From Chamaecyparis obtusa (lineage: Eukaryota; Streptophyta; Pinopsida; Cupressales; Cupressaceae), in contig BSBK01001879.1 of NCBI GenBank assembly GCA_027943335.1, positions 260,001 to 324,000 on the forward strand: DNA of 64,000 bases. Reading direction: 5' to 3'. Within the stretch, counting starts at the first letter, position 1. Each line of letters opens with the position of its first letter. Both the position numbers and the translations under genes were made by a program. The notes under the pieces were generated by a model, which was not told where the DNA came from, made no database searches, and worked only from the letters and a program-made list of their open reading frames with translations. This document shows, piece by piece, positions 36,401-48,322 of this stretch.

Positions 36401-37985
36401 TTTAAACTTCAAAATTCTACATCTCTAACAAAGAGCCACAATGCAATGATGGTTGTATATAAATTTTCATGCAAACTAGTTCATTCAGAGTGGTAAAATA
36501 TGATTGCATCCACATTAGTTAAACTACCTACAGTTTTTGAAATCTATGCTAGATCGATCATCTTGACTTTTTTGGAGAAATTTTTGCTTCAGTTCTGAAA
36601 TATAAGACTCGAATAACAAGTTCTGTACAAAATTTGAGACATTACTAATTGAGGACAATGTGTATTTTTATGGCACTAAAAGTTTGTGTCTTACAGGCAA
36701 TGTGCAAGACTATTTATCAAAATGGTTTTATGAAAGCTCCAGGCTATATATGTTATAGTGGAGAAAGTTCAATACGTTCCAAACTTCCAACAAAATAATC
36801 AGATGCAATATTTCTTTAGTGTTAGTAATTTATAGTAGCTCCAATGGCATCCAAGACCTTAAAAAATAAAAGAAATTTTTAAAATTAATATCACTAGAAT
36901 ACTTCCATTTTCACACACTAGCCTTTGCATTATTGCTTGTTTGTTTCAGGTATGCACCTTATTTTTATTGGCATATAGAAAGGCTCAAAAACCAACAAGG
37001 ATGAAGTATCAAAGCCACAAACTCTAGCCACTGGAACTTCTAACTTCATCGTGACTACATATCAACTATCAGATACACCAATGACCCAATTATATTTAAC
37101 ATTTATGAAAATCAAATTAATTTGGAATTGAATACTAAGCACAATTCTATTAGGAACATGATAACATATTCTTAAGAAATAATGCTCTACAATAAAAGTG
37201 GCTATTTCTGCACCAAACACTCTAGTAATAGGGGTCTCATGACTAAACTGAACAAGAGAGCTTACATCTGAATGTATGAAATATCTAGAGTTTCATGTGT
37301 GAAGTTTGATAGAAGCTCTTTATAATAGGAAAGAAAAAGGTAATAGCAATTAACCAATCAACAATACACAAAAATCAGAAAATAGCAATTATCAAATCAT
37401 AAACTTATAAAGAAATCAAATGATCAGAAAGAATAGAGTGCTCTATTTATTATTGAAGGCTCTATTTCCTTTACAACTTGCATACCACAAAGAAATAATC
37501 TCAATATTAAAACCTTGGTGCCTAGAGATTGATGATGGTGAAAACTACATTTTACTGATTGTACCGTTAATTTTCTTTATTCGAATTAAGTCTAACGAGC
37601 TAAAGGAAGCTATTAGAGCATGAATCTATGTTTTAGTTACAATAATCCATGCAAGCAATTTATTATGCAAACAAAGTGACTAAAATAAGACTACTATTTG
37701 ATTGGTCATTTCCATTTTTGTCAGTGGTTTTTCGATCTGGGTGAAAAAAGAAATTCCCATAATTAGTCTCTCATCCAAGGTGAGTGGTATACCTTGCCTA
37801 GAATAGTAGGGCATTCAAGTAAGGGAAACAATTGGATTTGGAAAAATTAGGTTTCTTAATGCATGGCGATCTCTCTCTAGTTAATGACCATCTATCTTTT
37901 GAATCAAGTTGATTAGGTTAATATCTAAATGCGCAAATAGTAGATATTCTAAGATGGTCCTGGATAGAATTAAAAAAAAAAATTA
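33441..37985. other. CACTA left internal region, no intact gene
   Basis: Two partial copies of the 151-bp repeat lie at about 33447-33650. The rest is AT-rich non-coding sequence. A stretch at 36130-36300 on the minus strand looks exon-like (a CAG acceptor followed by EALEFQKQLRHLQNQC) but has an in-frame stop and I cannot identify it. Nothing else is supportable here. Confidence 0.5.
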
Positions 37986-38004
37986 TTTAATACATTGCTA
38001 ATGA

Positions 38005-38985
38005 ACCACATTAATGCTTTTTTCCTTCAACAAATGAGGACAGTCACTCTAAAGACAACATGATAATGTAAACTCACTGTAAGGACAATCACAAATGAGG
38101 ACATCTCATAGTGACTGTCCCTTGTGTGATTTCCACTTGAATGTATTGCTATTCAGCCACATTAATGCTTTTCTTCTTCAACAAATGAGGACAGTCACTC
38201 TAAAGACAACATGATAATGTACACTCACTGTAAGGATAGTCACAAATGAGGACATCTCACAGTGATTGTCCCTTGTGTGATTGCCACTTGAGTGTATTGC
38301 TATTCAGCCACATTAATGCTTTTTTCCTTCAACAAATGAGGATAGTCACTCTAAAGACAACATGATAATGTACACTCACTGTAAGGATAGTCACAAATGA
38401 GGACATCTCACAGTGACTATCCCTTGTGTGATTGCCACTTGAATGTATTGCTATTCAGCCACATTAATGCTTTTTTCCTTCAACAAATGAGGAAGTCACT
38501 CTAAAGACAACATGATAATGTACACTCATTGTAAGGACAGTCACAAATGAGGACATCTCACAGTGACTGTCCCTTGTGTGATTGCCACTTGAATGTATTT
38601 CTATTCAGCCACATTAATGCTTTTCTTCTTCAACAAATGAGGATAGTCACTCTAAAGACAACATGATAATGTACACTCACAGTGAGTGTACATTATCATG
38701 TTGTCTTTAGAGTGACTATCCTCATTTGTTGAAGAAGAAAAGCATTAATGTGGTTGAATAGCAATACATTCAAGTGGAAATCACACAAGGGATAGTCACT
38801 GTGAGATGTCCTCATTTGTGACTGTCCTTACAGTGAGTGTACATTATCATGTTGTCTTTAGAGTGACTGTCCTCATTCTGTAAGTGTACATTATCATGTT
38901 GTCTTTACAGTGACTGTCCTCCTTCAAGTGGCAATTACACAAGGGACAGTCACTGTAAAGACAACATGATAATGTAGAGAAACGT
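38005..38985. repeat. 151-bp tandem repeat array with an inverted tail
   Basis: Units start at about 38028, 38179, 38330, 38481 and 38631 (CAACAAATGAGGA), period 150-151 bp. Each unit contains internal inverted pieces, e.g. GACAGTCAC ... GTGACTGTC. At about 38621-38736 the array flips orientation, giving near-perfect inverted arms of about 57 bp, and inverted partial copies continue to about 38985. More copies occur at 33447-33650, 39965-40260, 41470-41690 and 53500-54000, always inside the CACTA element. Confidence 0.9.
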
Positions 38986-39965
38986 TGTCATTTGTATTTT
39001 CAACAGCACTGAGAGAGGTTCCCTCCGTGAAATCACAGCTACAATTTCTGAGTACGTTGGGTTTATTTTTCTTTTGTCATTATTATGTAATCTGGTATTC
39101 AGCTGTTAGAGAGCTAAAATACCTAGAAATGAGGACATATCTGTGTTGAATTTATTGTTAGCGGCTTTGGTTATTTAGAATGCTTCCCCACAATACTTAA
39201 TAGGATGCATTTGGTTTTCAAAGATTTCACTGACTTGGATTCAAGATTCTGAGACTTTCACGTGCCTTGCTTCAGTTGTTTCCGCAAACAAATCGCGTGC
39301 CTTTTGTATGCTTCCACATTTTATATACATGTCCATCAGGGTAGTCACCACCACTATATTTGACAAAAACCCATCTTCAATTACTTTTTGGTGAATTTCC
39401 CTACCCTGTTCTATGACTGTACCTCTGGTTTTAATGTATAAAAATGACCCAAATTTCAAAGGAAGTATATGATAAATTCCACCTAACACTTCCTAATCCC
39501 TGGACAGTGTCTTCTTACACTTTGAAACAAACAATTCCAAAGGGAATTAGCCTCTAGGGCTCTGCAACACCCAAACCCACAATTCTTGGCTCTAAACCCT
39601 TCTTAACTAGGGCATTCTCAATCACCCAATTCTACACCCTTCAAATCCAAATTAGTGGATGATTCACCATCTCACAAACATTATACAATGTTCCACATTA
39701 TAACAATCCACCCTTTCTTGGATAGATCACTCACTGCTATACATTAGCATTCAACTCAAGGTAATTTCCCACAGTTTATCCTGTGATCACACTATTTTCC
39801 ACAAAAATTTGCCTATGCAATGTCAGTACTTCATAATACAAGTTAGTTATTGTCATCCCATGAATATTAGGCCTTCTATGTTACAGCAAAATCAAAGTAA
39901 ACTCATTCAAAACGGTTTAGAATGGATGAAAGAAATCCTTCTAACTCATGTATGTGTTAGTTCAA
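38985..39965. repeat. Left arm of long inverted duplication (PPR-containing)
   Basis: Sequence from the AACAGCACTGAGAGAGG motif (~39000) through the PPR fragment to GAAAGAAATCCTTCTAACTC (~39925-39945) recurs in inverse orientation at about 55205-56420. A shorter extra copy of its start lies at 40258-40470. Confidence 0.8.
39241..39489 (-). pseudogene. Captured PPR gene fragment, copy 1
   Basis: Encodes EQGREIHQKVIEDGF, then NIVVVTTLMDMYIKCGSIQK and ARDLF, which are L- and S-type motifs of a plant PLS-class pentatricopeptide repeat protein (normally 400-900 residues; RNA editing or processing in organelles). Only about 1.5 repeats remain and the end runs into unrelated sequence. An inverted second copy lies at 55756-56022. 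Confidence 0.8.
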
Positions 39966-40677
39966 ACAAATGAGGATAGTCACTCTAAAGACAACATGAT
40001 AATGTACACTCACAGTAAGTGTACATTATCATGTTGTCTTTAGAGTGACTATGCTCATTTGTTGAAGAAGAAAAGCATTAATGTGGCTGAATAGCAATAC
40101 ATTCAAGTGGTAATTACTCAAGGGACAGTCACTGTGAGATGTCCTCATTTGTGATTGTCCTTACAGTGAGTGTACATTATCATGTTGTCTTTATAGTGAC
40201 TGTCCTCCTTCAAGTGGCAATTACACAAGGGACAGTCACTGTAAAGACAACATGATAATGTAGAGAAATGTTGTCATTTGTATTTTCAACAGCACCGAGA
40301 GAGATTCCCTCCACGAAATCACAACTACAATTTTTGAGTACGTTGGGTTTATTTTTCTTTTGTCATTATTATGTAATCTGGTATTCAGCTGTTACATAGC
40401 TAAAATACCCAGAAATGAGGACATATCTGTGTTGAATTTATTGTTAGCAGCTTTGGTTATTTAGAAGTTTAATTTTATTTGTTCATCTTTCAAGCACAAA
40501 CATTTTGTGGACCGTAACGTCTTCATTGTTTCGGGTATGCAATGAAACAGCCCTAACTTGCGACTACCTTCACAGTACTCCAAAACCGAAGAGGGAAAAG
40601 CAAGTTAGGATGGAAATAAACAAACTTAAAACTTAGACTTAAGAAAGATGAAGGCAATGCTTCAAAAGGCCGATGCC

Positions 40678-41092
40678 CTAAACACGGGAAAACACAATAC
40701 CACCATCAAACGATGCCCTAGTCACTGTATCAATGCTGCCAGCTCCGTACCAGTATGCTGACTGCTCACTTTCATCCTGTGATAAAGGTAACTTGATTAA
40801 TCATACTTGAAATGGCAGCATACGAACTAAAGCTGATGAACATTTATAAACTAAAAGTTTAAAACTACAGATTACAAATGTAGTAGTTTCATACGAAAAG
40901 AACTTGATGTCTAAAATTTACCATTAGAAGTATCCAAAGGAATACCACAGTACTGTTGAACTTGGAGAATCGGAGATGATCTACACAGCAAGGTTCAACA
41001 GCTGTAAGGACTGTTACACCATCTTTAGCATTTGAATACATTTTCTCCTTGGCTTTTGGTGGATCCTCAAAGACCCCCAATGACATTTTCCC
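40678..41092 (-). pseudogene. Two-exon captured gene fragment, unidentified
   Basis: Exon 40922-41092 (AG acceptor before GGAAAATG, GT donor after CTAATG) reads LGVFEDPPKAKEKMYSNAK and GVTVLTAVEPCCVDHLR. After a 145-bp intron-like gap, exon 40678-40776 (CACAG acceptor) reads DESEQSAYWYGAGSIDTVT and ends at a TAG (40678-40680). The splice sites and protein-like codons suggest a captured piece of a host gene with its last two exons. I do not recognise the family. Confidence 0.5.
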
Positions 41093-41692
41093 TACAATTA
41101 TCAATTGTTTGTCAGTATGAGATATTAATAAATAAACATTAATCACAATATTAGGCAAACAATGTTCTTGATGTCTGAATCTAAATCACAGAAAGCTCTA
41201 ATAAAGCAGTTCTCAGTTTCACATTAAACTAAGTTTCAATTTCAAATGGTTATAATAATTTTTGCAATTTATAAGTAGCTGGTTATAGTATATGACATAA
41301 AAAGAAAAAAAATCATTTCTATTCTTTTCTTCTTTTTCTCTTTCAACGAAGCTTTTGCACCACACAAATGCATACCAAGAATTTCTCAAGAGGTTTCAAG
41401 ACCATTGCATACCAAACTTCTTCTCTGTAGATGCTACTGTGTGTCATGGTCCAAATAGGCCCATAAATGTGGTTGAATAACAATACATTCAAGTGGAAAT
41501 TACACAAGGGACAGTGACTGTGAGATGTCCTCATGTGTGACTGTCCTTGTCACAAATGAGGACATCTCACAGTGACTGTCCCTTGTGTAATTGCCACTTG
41601 AATGAGGACAGTCACTGTAAAGACAACATGATAATGTACACATAAAATGAGTGTACATTATCATGTTGTCCTTACAGTGACTACCCTCATGT

Positions 41693-43109
41693 TGTATATT
41701 CTTCTCTGTAGATGCTACTGTGTGCTAGGGAACTTCTTAGAACTATTGGTATATTCTTAGAGCTTGTTACACCTGGGATATTCTTCTCTGTAGATGCTAC
41801 TGTGTGCCGTGGTCCAAACGGGCCCATAAATGTGGTTGAATAGCAATACATTCAAGTGGCAATTACATATATTATAATGTATCTGTCTAGTCCTCATGAC
41901 TGCTCATAACAGTACAAGTGATATTTTTTTGGGGGTGGGGAAAGGTTCGAGACTTTCACCTGTATGAAGAATCCTTTCTACCTAACACAAAAATGCACCC
42001 CATAAAACATCTGATTGGTTCAAGTATCTTTGAACTATTTGGGTCTATTGACAACACTAGACCAGTGTATACAGAATGACTAATTTCATGCAAGACAATG
42101 TGATGCAGAGTGGTCAGCAAGAAACTTGGTCTTAAGCCCCAACCCACTTCAAGACACCAAAATGTTACACCTAAGCAATTTAGCCTCTAATTCTATCAGA
42201 CCAGTTTAAAATCTCTGTACTAGAGGGACTTCAAAGGTTTCAAGATACTTCTAACACCTTATTGACTCAATCCCAACCAAGACCAAATTTCCTTTTAGGG
42301 ACAAGTTCCCTGATTTTCTACCAAAAGAGACTTTATTGATCCTAGGCTTTGCCAACCAAATCAAACATTTGAAAACTCTTAAGATTCCCTAAAACATGTA
42401 GAATCATGCATTGGTTGTGTTCCAAACAACCCAAGACATCAAAATCACAAATAGACCTAGTGACTCTAGTAGGTCTCCAAAACCTGTTCTGCAGCAATAA
42501 CTCTTCAATTTGACAAAGGACCTTATGAAATTATATGTTTTTTGAGTACCCTTTTTGATGTTCTAACAATCCTCCAACTCCCAGACCCTGAATCCACTCC
42601 AGCATATCAATGTCCTTATTGAGTCCGCAGACCTAATGCATGCCTTTGGGTGTGGGTTCCAAAACAAGGCATTGAAAATGGGTGCATGAAACCAAGATCA
42701 GAGTTTGAAGATGTCCACCATGCTCTAAAGATCTAGATTCAACAAGGTTTGAGGTCCTTTACTTGCCACTACCCTCTGATCTTGCATAATCCATCAACTC
42801 CTAGTCAAGAACATTGAGATTCTTGACCTAGGGCTTGCTCTCAAAATTCTCTGGCTTAGTATCCTATTCCAAAGCTTTTAAAATATGAAAATAAACCCCC
42901 TTAACTTGCATTTTACAAAGAACAGAGGATATCCTATGGTTTATTTGCAAGTTAAGGCCATTTGAATGCAATAACCCTAAAAATGAGGGTTTGACAGAAC
43001 AACAGATAAGAAAAAGGAATAACTTTGATATAAGGTGTCTTGAATCTACCAAATAAACTCTCAAAGCATAAGATATAAATACTCTAACTTCCACACTGGT
43101 CTGCCCTCC
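41693..43109. other. CACTA internal region, repeats, no gene seen
   Basis: 41693-41870 carries copies of a TGTAGATGCTACTGTGTG module, also found twice at 53370-53860. The remainder has only short chance frames. Confidence 0.5.
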
Positions 43110-43400
43110 CTTTCACATCTGTACACTGTACAGTGCTTGAAGGAAATGCACAGAAAAGGCTCTGAAATAGTGGCTCTATCTGACAAAGAGTCCATGCTAG
43201 GCTTCATGACTAACCTAGAGCACATTCCTTGTTATGGAGGAAGTTTGAATGGTGAAGAACTTATGGAATGGATAGAGGACCTAGATAACCATTTTGACTA
43301 CAAGTATCTTATTAATAACCATTTTGACTACAAGTATCTTATGGATAGAGGACCTTGATAACCATTTTGACTCATTTAGTATCTTATTGAGCTTCACTTT
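43110..43400 (+). pseudogene. Ty3/gypsy gag relic
   Basis: A short frame with IPCYGGSLNGEELMEWIEDL and DNHFDY resembles the N-terminal part of a plant Ty3/gypsy Gag. It is followed by about three tandem copies of a ~25-bp unit (AACCATTTTGACTACAAG). It has lost everything else. Confidence 0.45.
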
Positions 43401-43724
43401 GTTTCAAGAATATAGTTTAATATTCTTTACTAAACAGGGCCAACCACGTGAAGGTGGAAGCTCATTTGGCCCCACCCCCCTCCCCCTAACATCACTCTAC
43501 ATTCCCCGTTAACATCTAACATTCATTCATTCTTTCAATTATTAATAAAATGTAACATTCAATCAATATCACATGATAACATTCATTAACACATTAGATT
43601 CGTTAACACGCAACATTCATCAATATGAAAATAAACACATAATTCATGAACATTCATTAGCACATAATTAAATTCATTGAGACATAAAATTCAGTCATTA
43701 TCAATTAAGGTATTTAGATGACAA

Positions 43725-46700
43725 TCATTTCTTTTTTCTCTTTCTAATTTTTTTTTCTATGTAAGCTCTAAGAGGAGCATCAGTGTTATCATCAATACCC
43801 CCCTCATCAGTTGTTTTGTTCTCTGTTCTTGATGATCTCAAATTCCTATGCTGCTGCAAAGGGGGGTCCTCTACAATAATAAATAAAAGAGTTAAATTTA
43901 AAATATTTAATTATAATTGTTACAAGTATTTAATTATTTTAAAGAACATAACTGTGGCGCTCTTTAATTACCTGATCTGGCCACATCATTTTGTCTAGAC
44001 TCAACCTCAACATGCTCATGAGCACCGACCCCTCGATCCTCTACAATTGCTATACAAAATGTTACATTAATCCAAACACCAATTGTAATTACATATAAAA
44101 ATTTTAATAGCAAATGTATACCTCCACCACTAGGATGCACATCATGCGAACCTTCATTATGCATAGATTGTGTAGAAGGATTGCCAGGCTGCATTCCAAT
44201 ATCCTACACATTGTTATCATTGCTTTCTTAAAACAGATATGCTCACTTTATATTAGAACTTAACATCAAATAGACTAATTGGTAAAGTATTCAATTTGAA
44301 ATAAATTTCATTTAGCTTATTTACCTGTGGCTCAGATGCATCATTATTTGAACCTTGCACACTGATTTCAGCTCGTAGCCATTCAGCCACGACTCTATAG
44401 CCTTGTTGGAAGCCAATTCTCTTGTCCTCTTCTATGAGGCATCTATTGAACTCTGACCCCTACATTTTTGCTTGGTATGGTGAATTTTACTTGCATTGTT
44501 TGATCAAAAAAAATTTCCTTGCAATATATAAAAAAATTCATACAAGTTTTCATTTACTAATACTTACAACTCGTGCTTGAAGTTTGGAAAAACCACCAGA
44601 GCCGAGCTTGTGTGTCCCGTGCTTTTCTAATCTTGCCTTTGTTGCCTTTGATGTTTCAGGCAATCTATGAAAAGTTTGAAATATGTTAGAGACCAGTACA
44701 GGAAAAATTTAGAGGTTAATTAGTACATAATTATAGGAAAAATTTAGAGGTTAATTAGTACATAATTACATTCTCAAAAGTATCACATACCTTGCTCTAC
44801 TCTCTACTGGCGTAATTCCTTTTTTCATGTCGGCTTTATACTTTCCATCCAAAATCAAAGCCTGCCACTCAGCCTCAAGAACACAGGGCGGACGCTCGTG
44901 CCTAGGGTTAACCTCTAAATATTTCCTGTACTGGTCCCCAATATACTTCAAACATAAACCAGCTCTTTCAAGGAGCTTGTTTCTCTTGAATGCACGAGGT
45001 CCAAAAAGTTGGGTCATACTATGTACAAGATCATCCTTCAACTTTTTATCTTGGTTATTCCACCTTTTAAGTAAAAAAAAACATGTTAGACTCATAAATG
45101 AAGAGAAGCTACCTTTAATATAGTTCAAGAAATTGATGAAAAGGAAAACTATTCTAGCAATGATATGAAATCAAAATAGTGGTTTGGGGTTTTAGTTAGG
45201 ATATGATGTTCCACCATGTACGTAGGGTGGGCCCGAATATCTGCAAACACTCGTCACCAAGTTTTCACCAAAAAATATCATTCCCTACAAAATAATCATG
45301 GGATCATTAGTCGATGAAGAGTGATCAAAAACTAAATTACTATTACATCACTATAGAATAATAATAACTTTAAAGTACCTAGAACTTTGGCTACTTTTAA
45401 GGGAATGCCTTCATCGTCGCTGACGATCAATACGCAATCCTTCACCATTCCCATACTAGGAACACGGGAACATCCAGGAAATGATGCTTCATCGAGACTT
45501 GTTGCATCTCCTATTGCAAAAAATGAAAACCATTATCAGATGCCTCCAAGAAATAATACTTCAAGGGAAATAAATTGGTGCAGAGCACCCATGGCACAAA
45601 CACAATCAAGGGATCTACATCGTAAACACATAACACTTAAACACATAACAAAAGAGAGAAAAAGAGGGATTTGTGTACCAGTAGATGGTGCAACAGTTGG
45701 TGCATTTAGGCTATGTGTTGTTGACATGGCAGTCGGCAAGACATTTGTGGCTATCCTGGATGGAGGTGGCGTTGTCATATCATCATGGAAAGGAGCTGAA
45801 GAATAAAATTGTTAGAGCATGCATAAATATAGAACACGTGGACTAGCATGGACAAGATTGTTAGAGCATTAAAAAAAAAGATTGTTCGAGCATGTATTGT
45901 CAATGATTATGATCATTCCTATATATATTCAGTGGAAAACACAAGTGGGGAATGGAACATGTGATCTACCTGAACCACTTGCAGTACCGGCCTCATCATG
46001 GGAATGGGGTTCAAAATTACGCAAATAACTCTGTAAAGACAATGCATCCATATTTTAATTAATGTCATAAAAGAGCATAACATAAAAACCATTATTGAAC
46101 TCTTGTAATAATTAAAAATTTCATTAATACTTACTTTAAAGTTTTCAGAAGTGCGCAACAACTCAGCTACCCTGTCTTTTATTTCCTGAGTCTGAGGATG
46201 TATGGATACCAAACGTAGAAGTTCTTTCCCAATTTTCTTTAGCAGCTTTTTAATGGAACCGATCGGGTCATCGGTCTCTGCTAAATCAATAAAAAAAGGG
46301 TCCACAAGGGGGGACTCCTGAGGGACTGCAGGTTGCTTTCCCTCTCTCCGACCACTGGCCCTCTGTGACAACAATAGTATTAGTATTATCAAAATTACTC
46401 CAAAATAATGAAGAAAATAACATTAAAAAAAATAACATTTTGCTTCTATCTAGTTTGCACAATTACAATGAGTTTTACCTGCTCATGTGTAGATGAGCTA
46501 GGAATATCGTCACCATCACCTTCGAGCGGTTGCTCCATATTGTGCCCCTGTGTCAAAGATCAAGTATAAAAATGTTAGCCAAAAATTTAATAACTAAATG
46601 GTATGTTGGAGTCATTGATTAGAAGTTGGTTTAATAGTATGTACCACCCCCATGATAGTAGCCTCATTTGTATCTATGCGGTTCAAATTGTAATCAATAA

Positions 46701-47488
46701 GCAGCTCTTCCCCTGCACGTATTGATTTTATCGCATAGATGAATACACGATTTCCCTCGTGCGCCTCAAATATGCAATTGGGTTGCTTTATAGTTGACCC
46801 AAGTCATGTACTATTTATAAAACCCACAATATTCCCTGTTGCTTTTGGCCTTCCATCAATGTATATAGCCACACTTTTACTTTGATTATTGTCTTGCTGT
46901 TGTATATAATTTGCCGAGAGTGCATACCTACGCATACTTTTTTTATATTGAACAATATGCATCCAACTTTTGTAATCGTAACATGGTCCAACATACTCCA
47001 TCAATTCAGAAACTTTGTTGTAAGACACCTTTATGCCATCCATAGAAAATAGGCCCAAACCATGTAATGATGATGGTGCTATGCGATATATCCTCTCATT
47101 AACACAAAAATCAATGTTTATTGGAGGAAGTTCCTTGGGTACCCAATGTTTCTGTAGATGTTGGTACCTCAAGGGCACCTCGATGTCACCTTTCATCTCA
47201 TCATCATAAGAACATGACCCCCCTTGAGCAAGGAAAAATTTCATGTGTTTATTGAATTTCCTTCTAGTCCTTTGACCTCTAGTTAATCTCCCTATTATAG
47301 ATAAACTGCATGTCTCACTTTCCTCTTCTATTCCTATATTTCCCTCACTCGAGGAAGACACTTCTGACAAATACCTATTTGCTGGTACCTGCAAATGGGA
47401 GAGATCTTAGAAGACATCAATCTTACTATTGATAAGTGTATTAAATAGACTTTCTATAAGGTGTATTGACTTATACCTGTCGATCCAT
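43725..47488 (-). pseudogene. SET-domain / Ptta-En/Spm (TNP1-like) chimeric gene of the CACTA element
   Basis: Fourteen exons with GT/AG borders: 47477-47488 (MDRQ), 46645-47388, 46479-46547, 46135-46362, 45970-46030, 45679-45795, 45379-45510, 45222-45284, 44791-45064, 44568-44664, 44325-44459, 44122-44203, 43972-44040, 43725-43870. Residues ~110-240 form a SET domain: LHGLGLFSMDGIK, MEYVGP, GNIVGFINST, QPNC and ELLIDYN with the catalytic-type Tyr. The C-terminal half has ERAGLCLKYIGDQYRKYL and ARLEKHGTHKLGSGGFSKLQ, matching plant Ptta/En/Spm transposase (Transposase_24, TNP1-like). It ends in a basic KKIRKRKKK, a likely nuclear signal. One TGA (46804-46806) interrupts the SET domain, a CpG-type change from Arg CGA. 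The frame at exon 8-9 is unresolved (another stop or a misplaced border). It could be two adjacent genes, but phases join. Confidence 0.75.
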
Positions 47489-48271
47489 GAGACTGTGTGG
47501 GATGCTCTTGAAAGGGGTTCAATTTCCTAAAAATGTAATTCAATTATCGTGAGCATAATCACATCATAATCATAATCACATCCATCATAAGCATCACATA
47601 AAAATTAAAAACATTAAAACGTACACATTATAACACTTAAATCAGGCTCACATTATAAGCCTGCTAGGGAAGTAGGCCTACTAAAGGGCTAAAACTGGGT
47701 TTTTGTATCAGCTGATGAGTTGAGGGCTTAGTAACCTTGGGGACATGCTATTTGAAGTTGTTTTATGTGTGTGGTGGAGGTGGAGGAAACACCTAGTTAA
47801 GGTGAAGTCAAGTTTGGAGCCTATTGAGGCATTGTGAGCATTTGATAGTTTGTTGATTAGATTGCTTGGATGAATCCATTGGATGGATTGAGGGACATTG
47901 GGATTATTCCAAAGATGTAGAATGCTAAGGTGGCATAAGGATTTGGTGTGCACTCTAATAGGTTATGGAGTTGGCTTGGATCAAGGAGAGTGATCTTATG
48001 AAGATGCTTGCTTGGTGTTGTGAGAACACTTACAAATGCTTTTGACCTGAAAGAAAATAAGGCTCAATACATTCATGCATCAATATGTGTTTTAAATAGT
48101 TTTATTTAATTAATTTAGATTAATAGTTAATTTAGATTAGCAGTATTCTATTTGTAGTTGAAACTTGTAGCTTTTAAATAGATAATGAATAAACTATGTA
48201 ACCATTTAAGACAAATATATTTCTATCAAGAAATGAATATTAAATACATTAAGGATTGATGGCATACCTTT

Positions 48272-48291
48272 AAATTTCATCATCATCATCC

Positions 48292-48322
<31 letters not shown>

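Noticed and set aside
38005..38985. Regular repeats that could suggest a CRISPR-like array
   Set aside because: Units are 151 bp head to tail with no unique spacers, and the sequence is clearly plant nuclear DNA.
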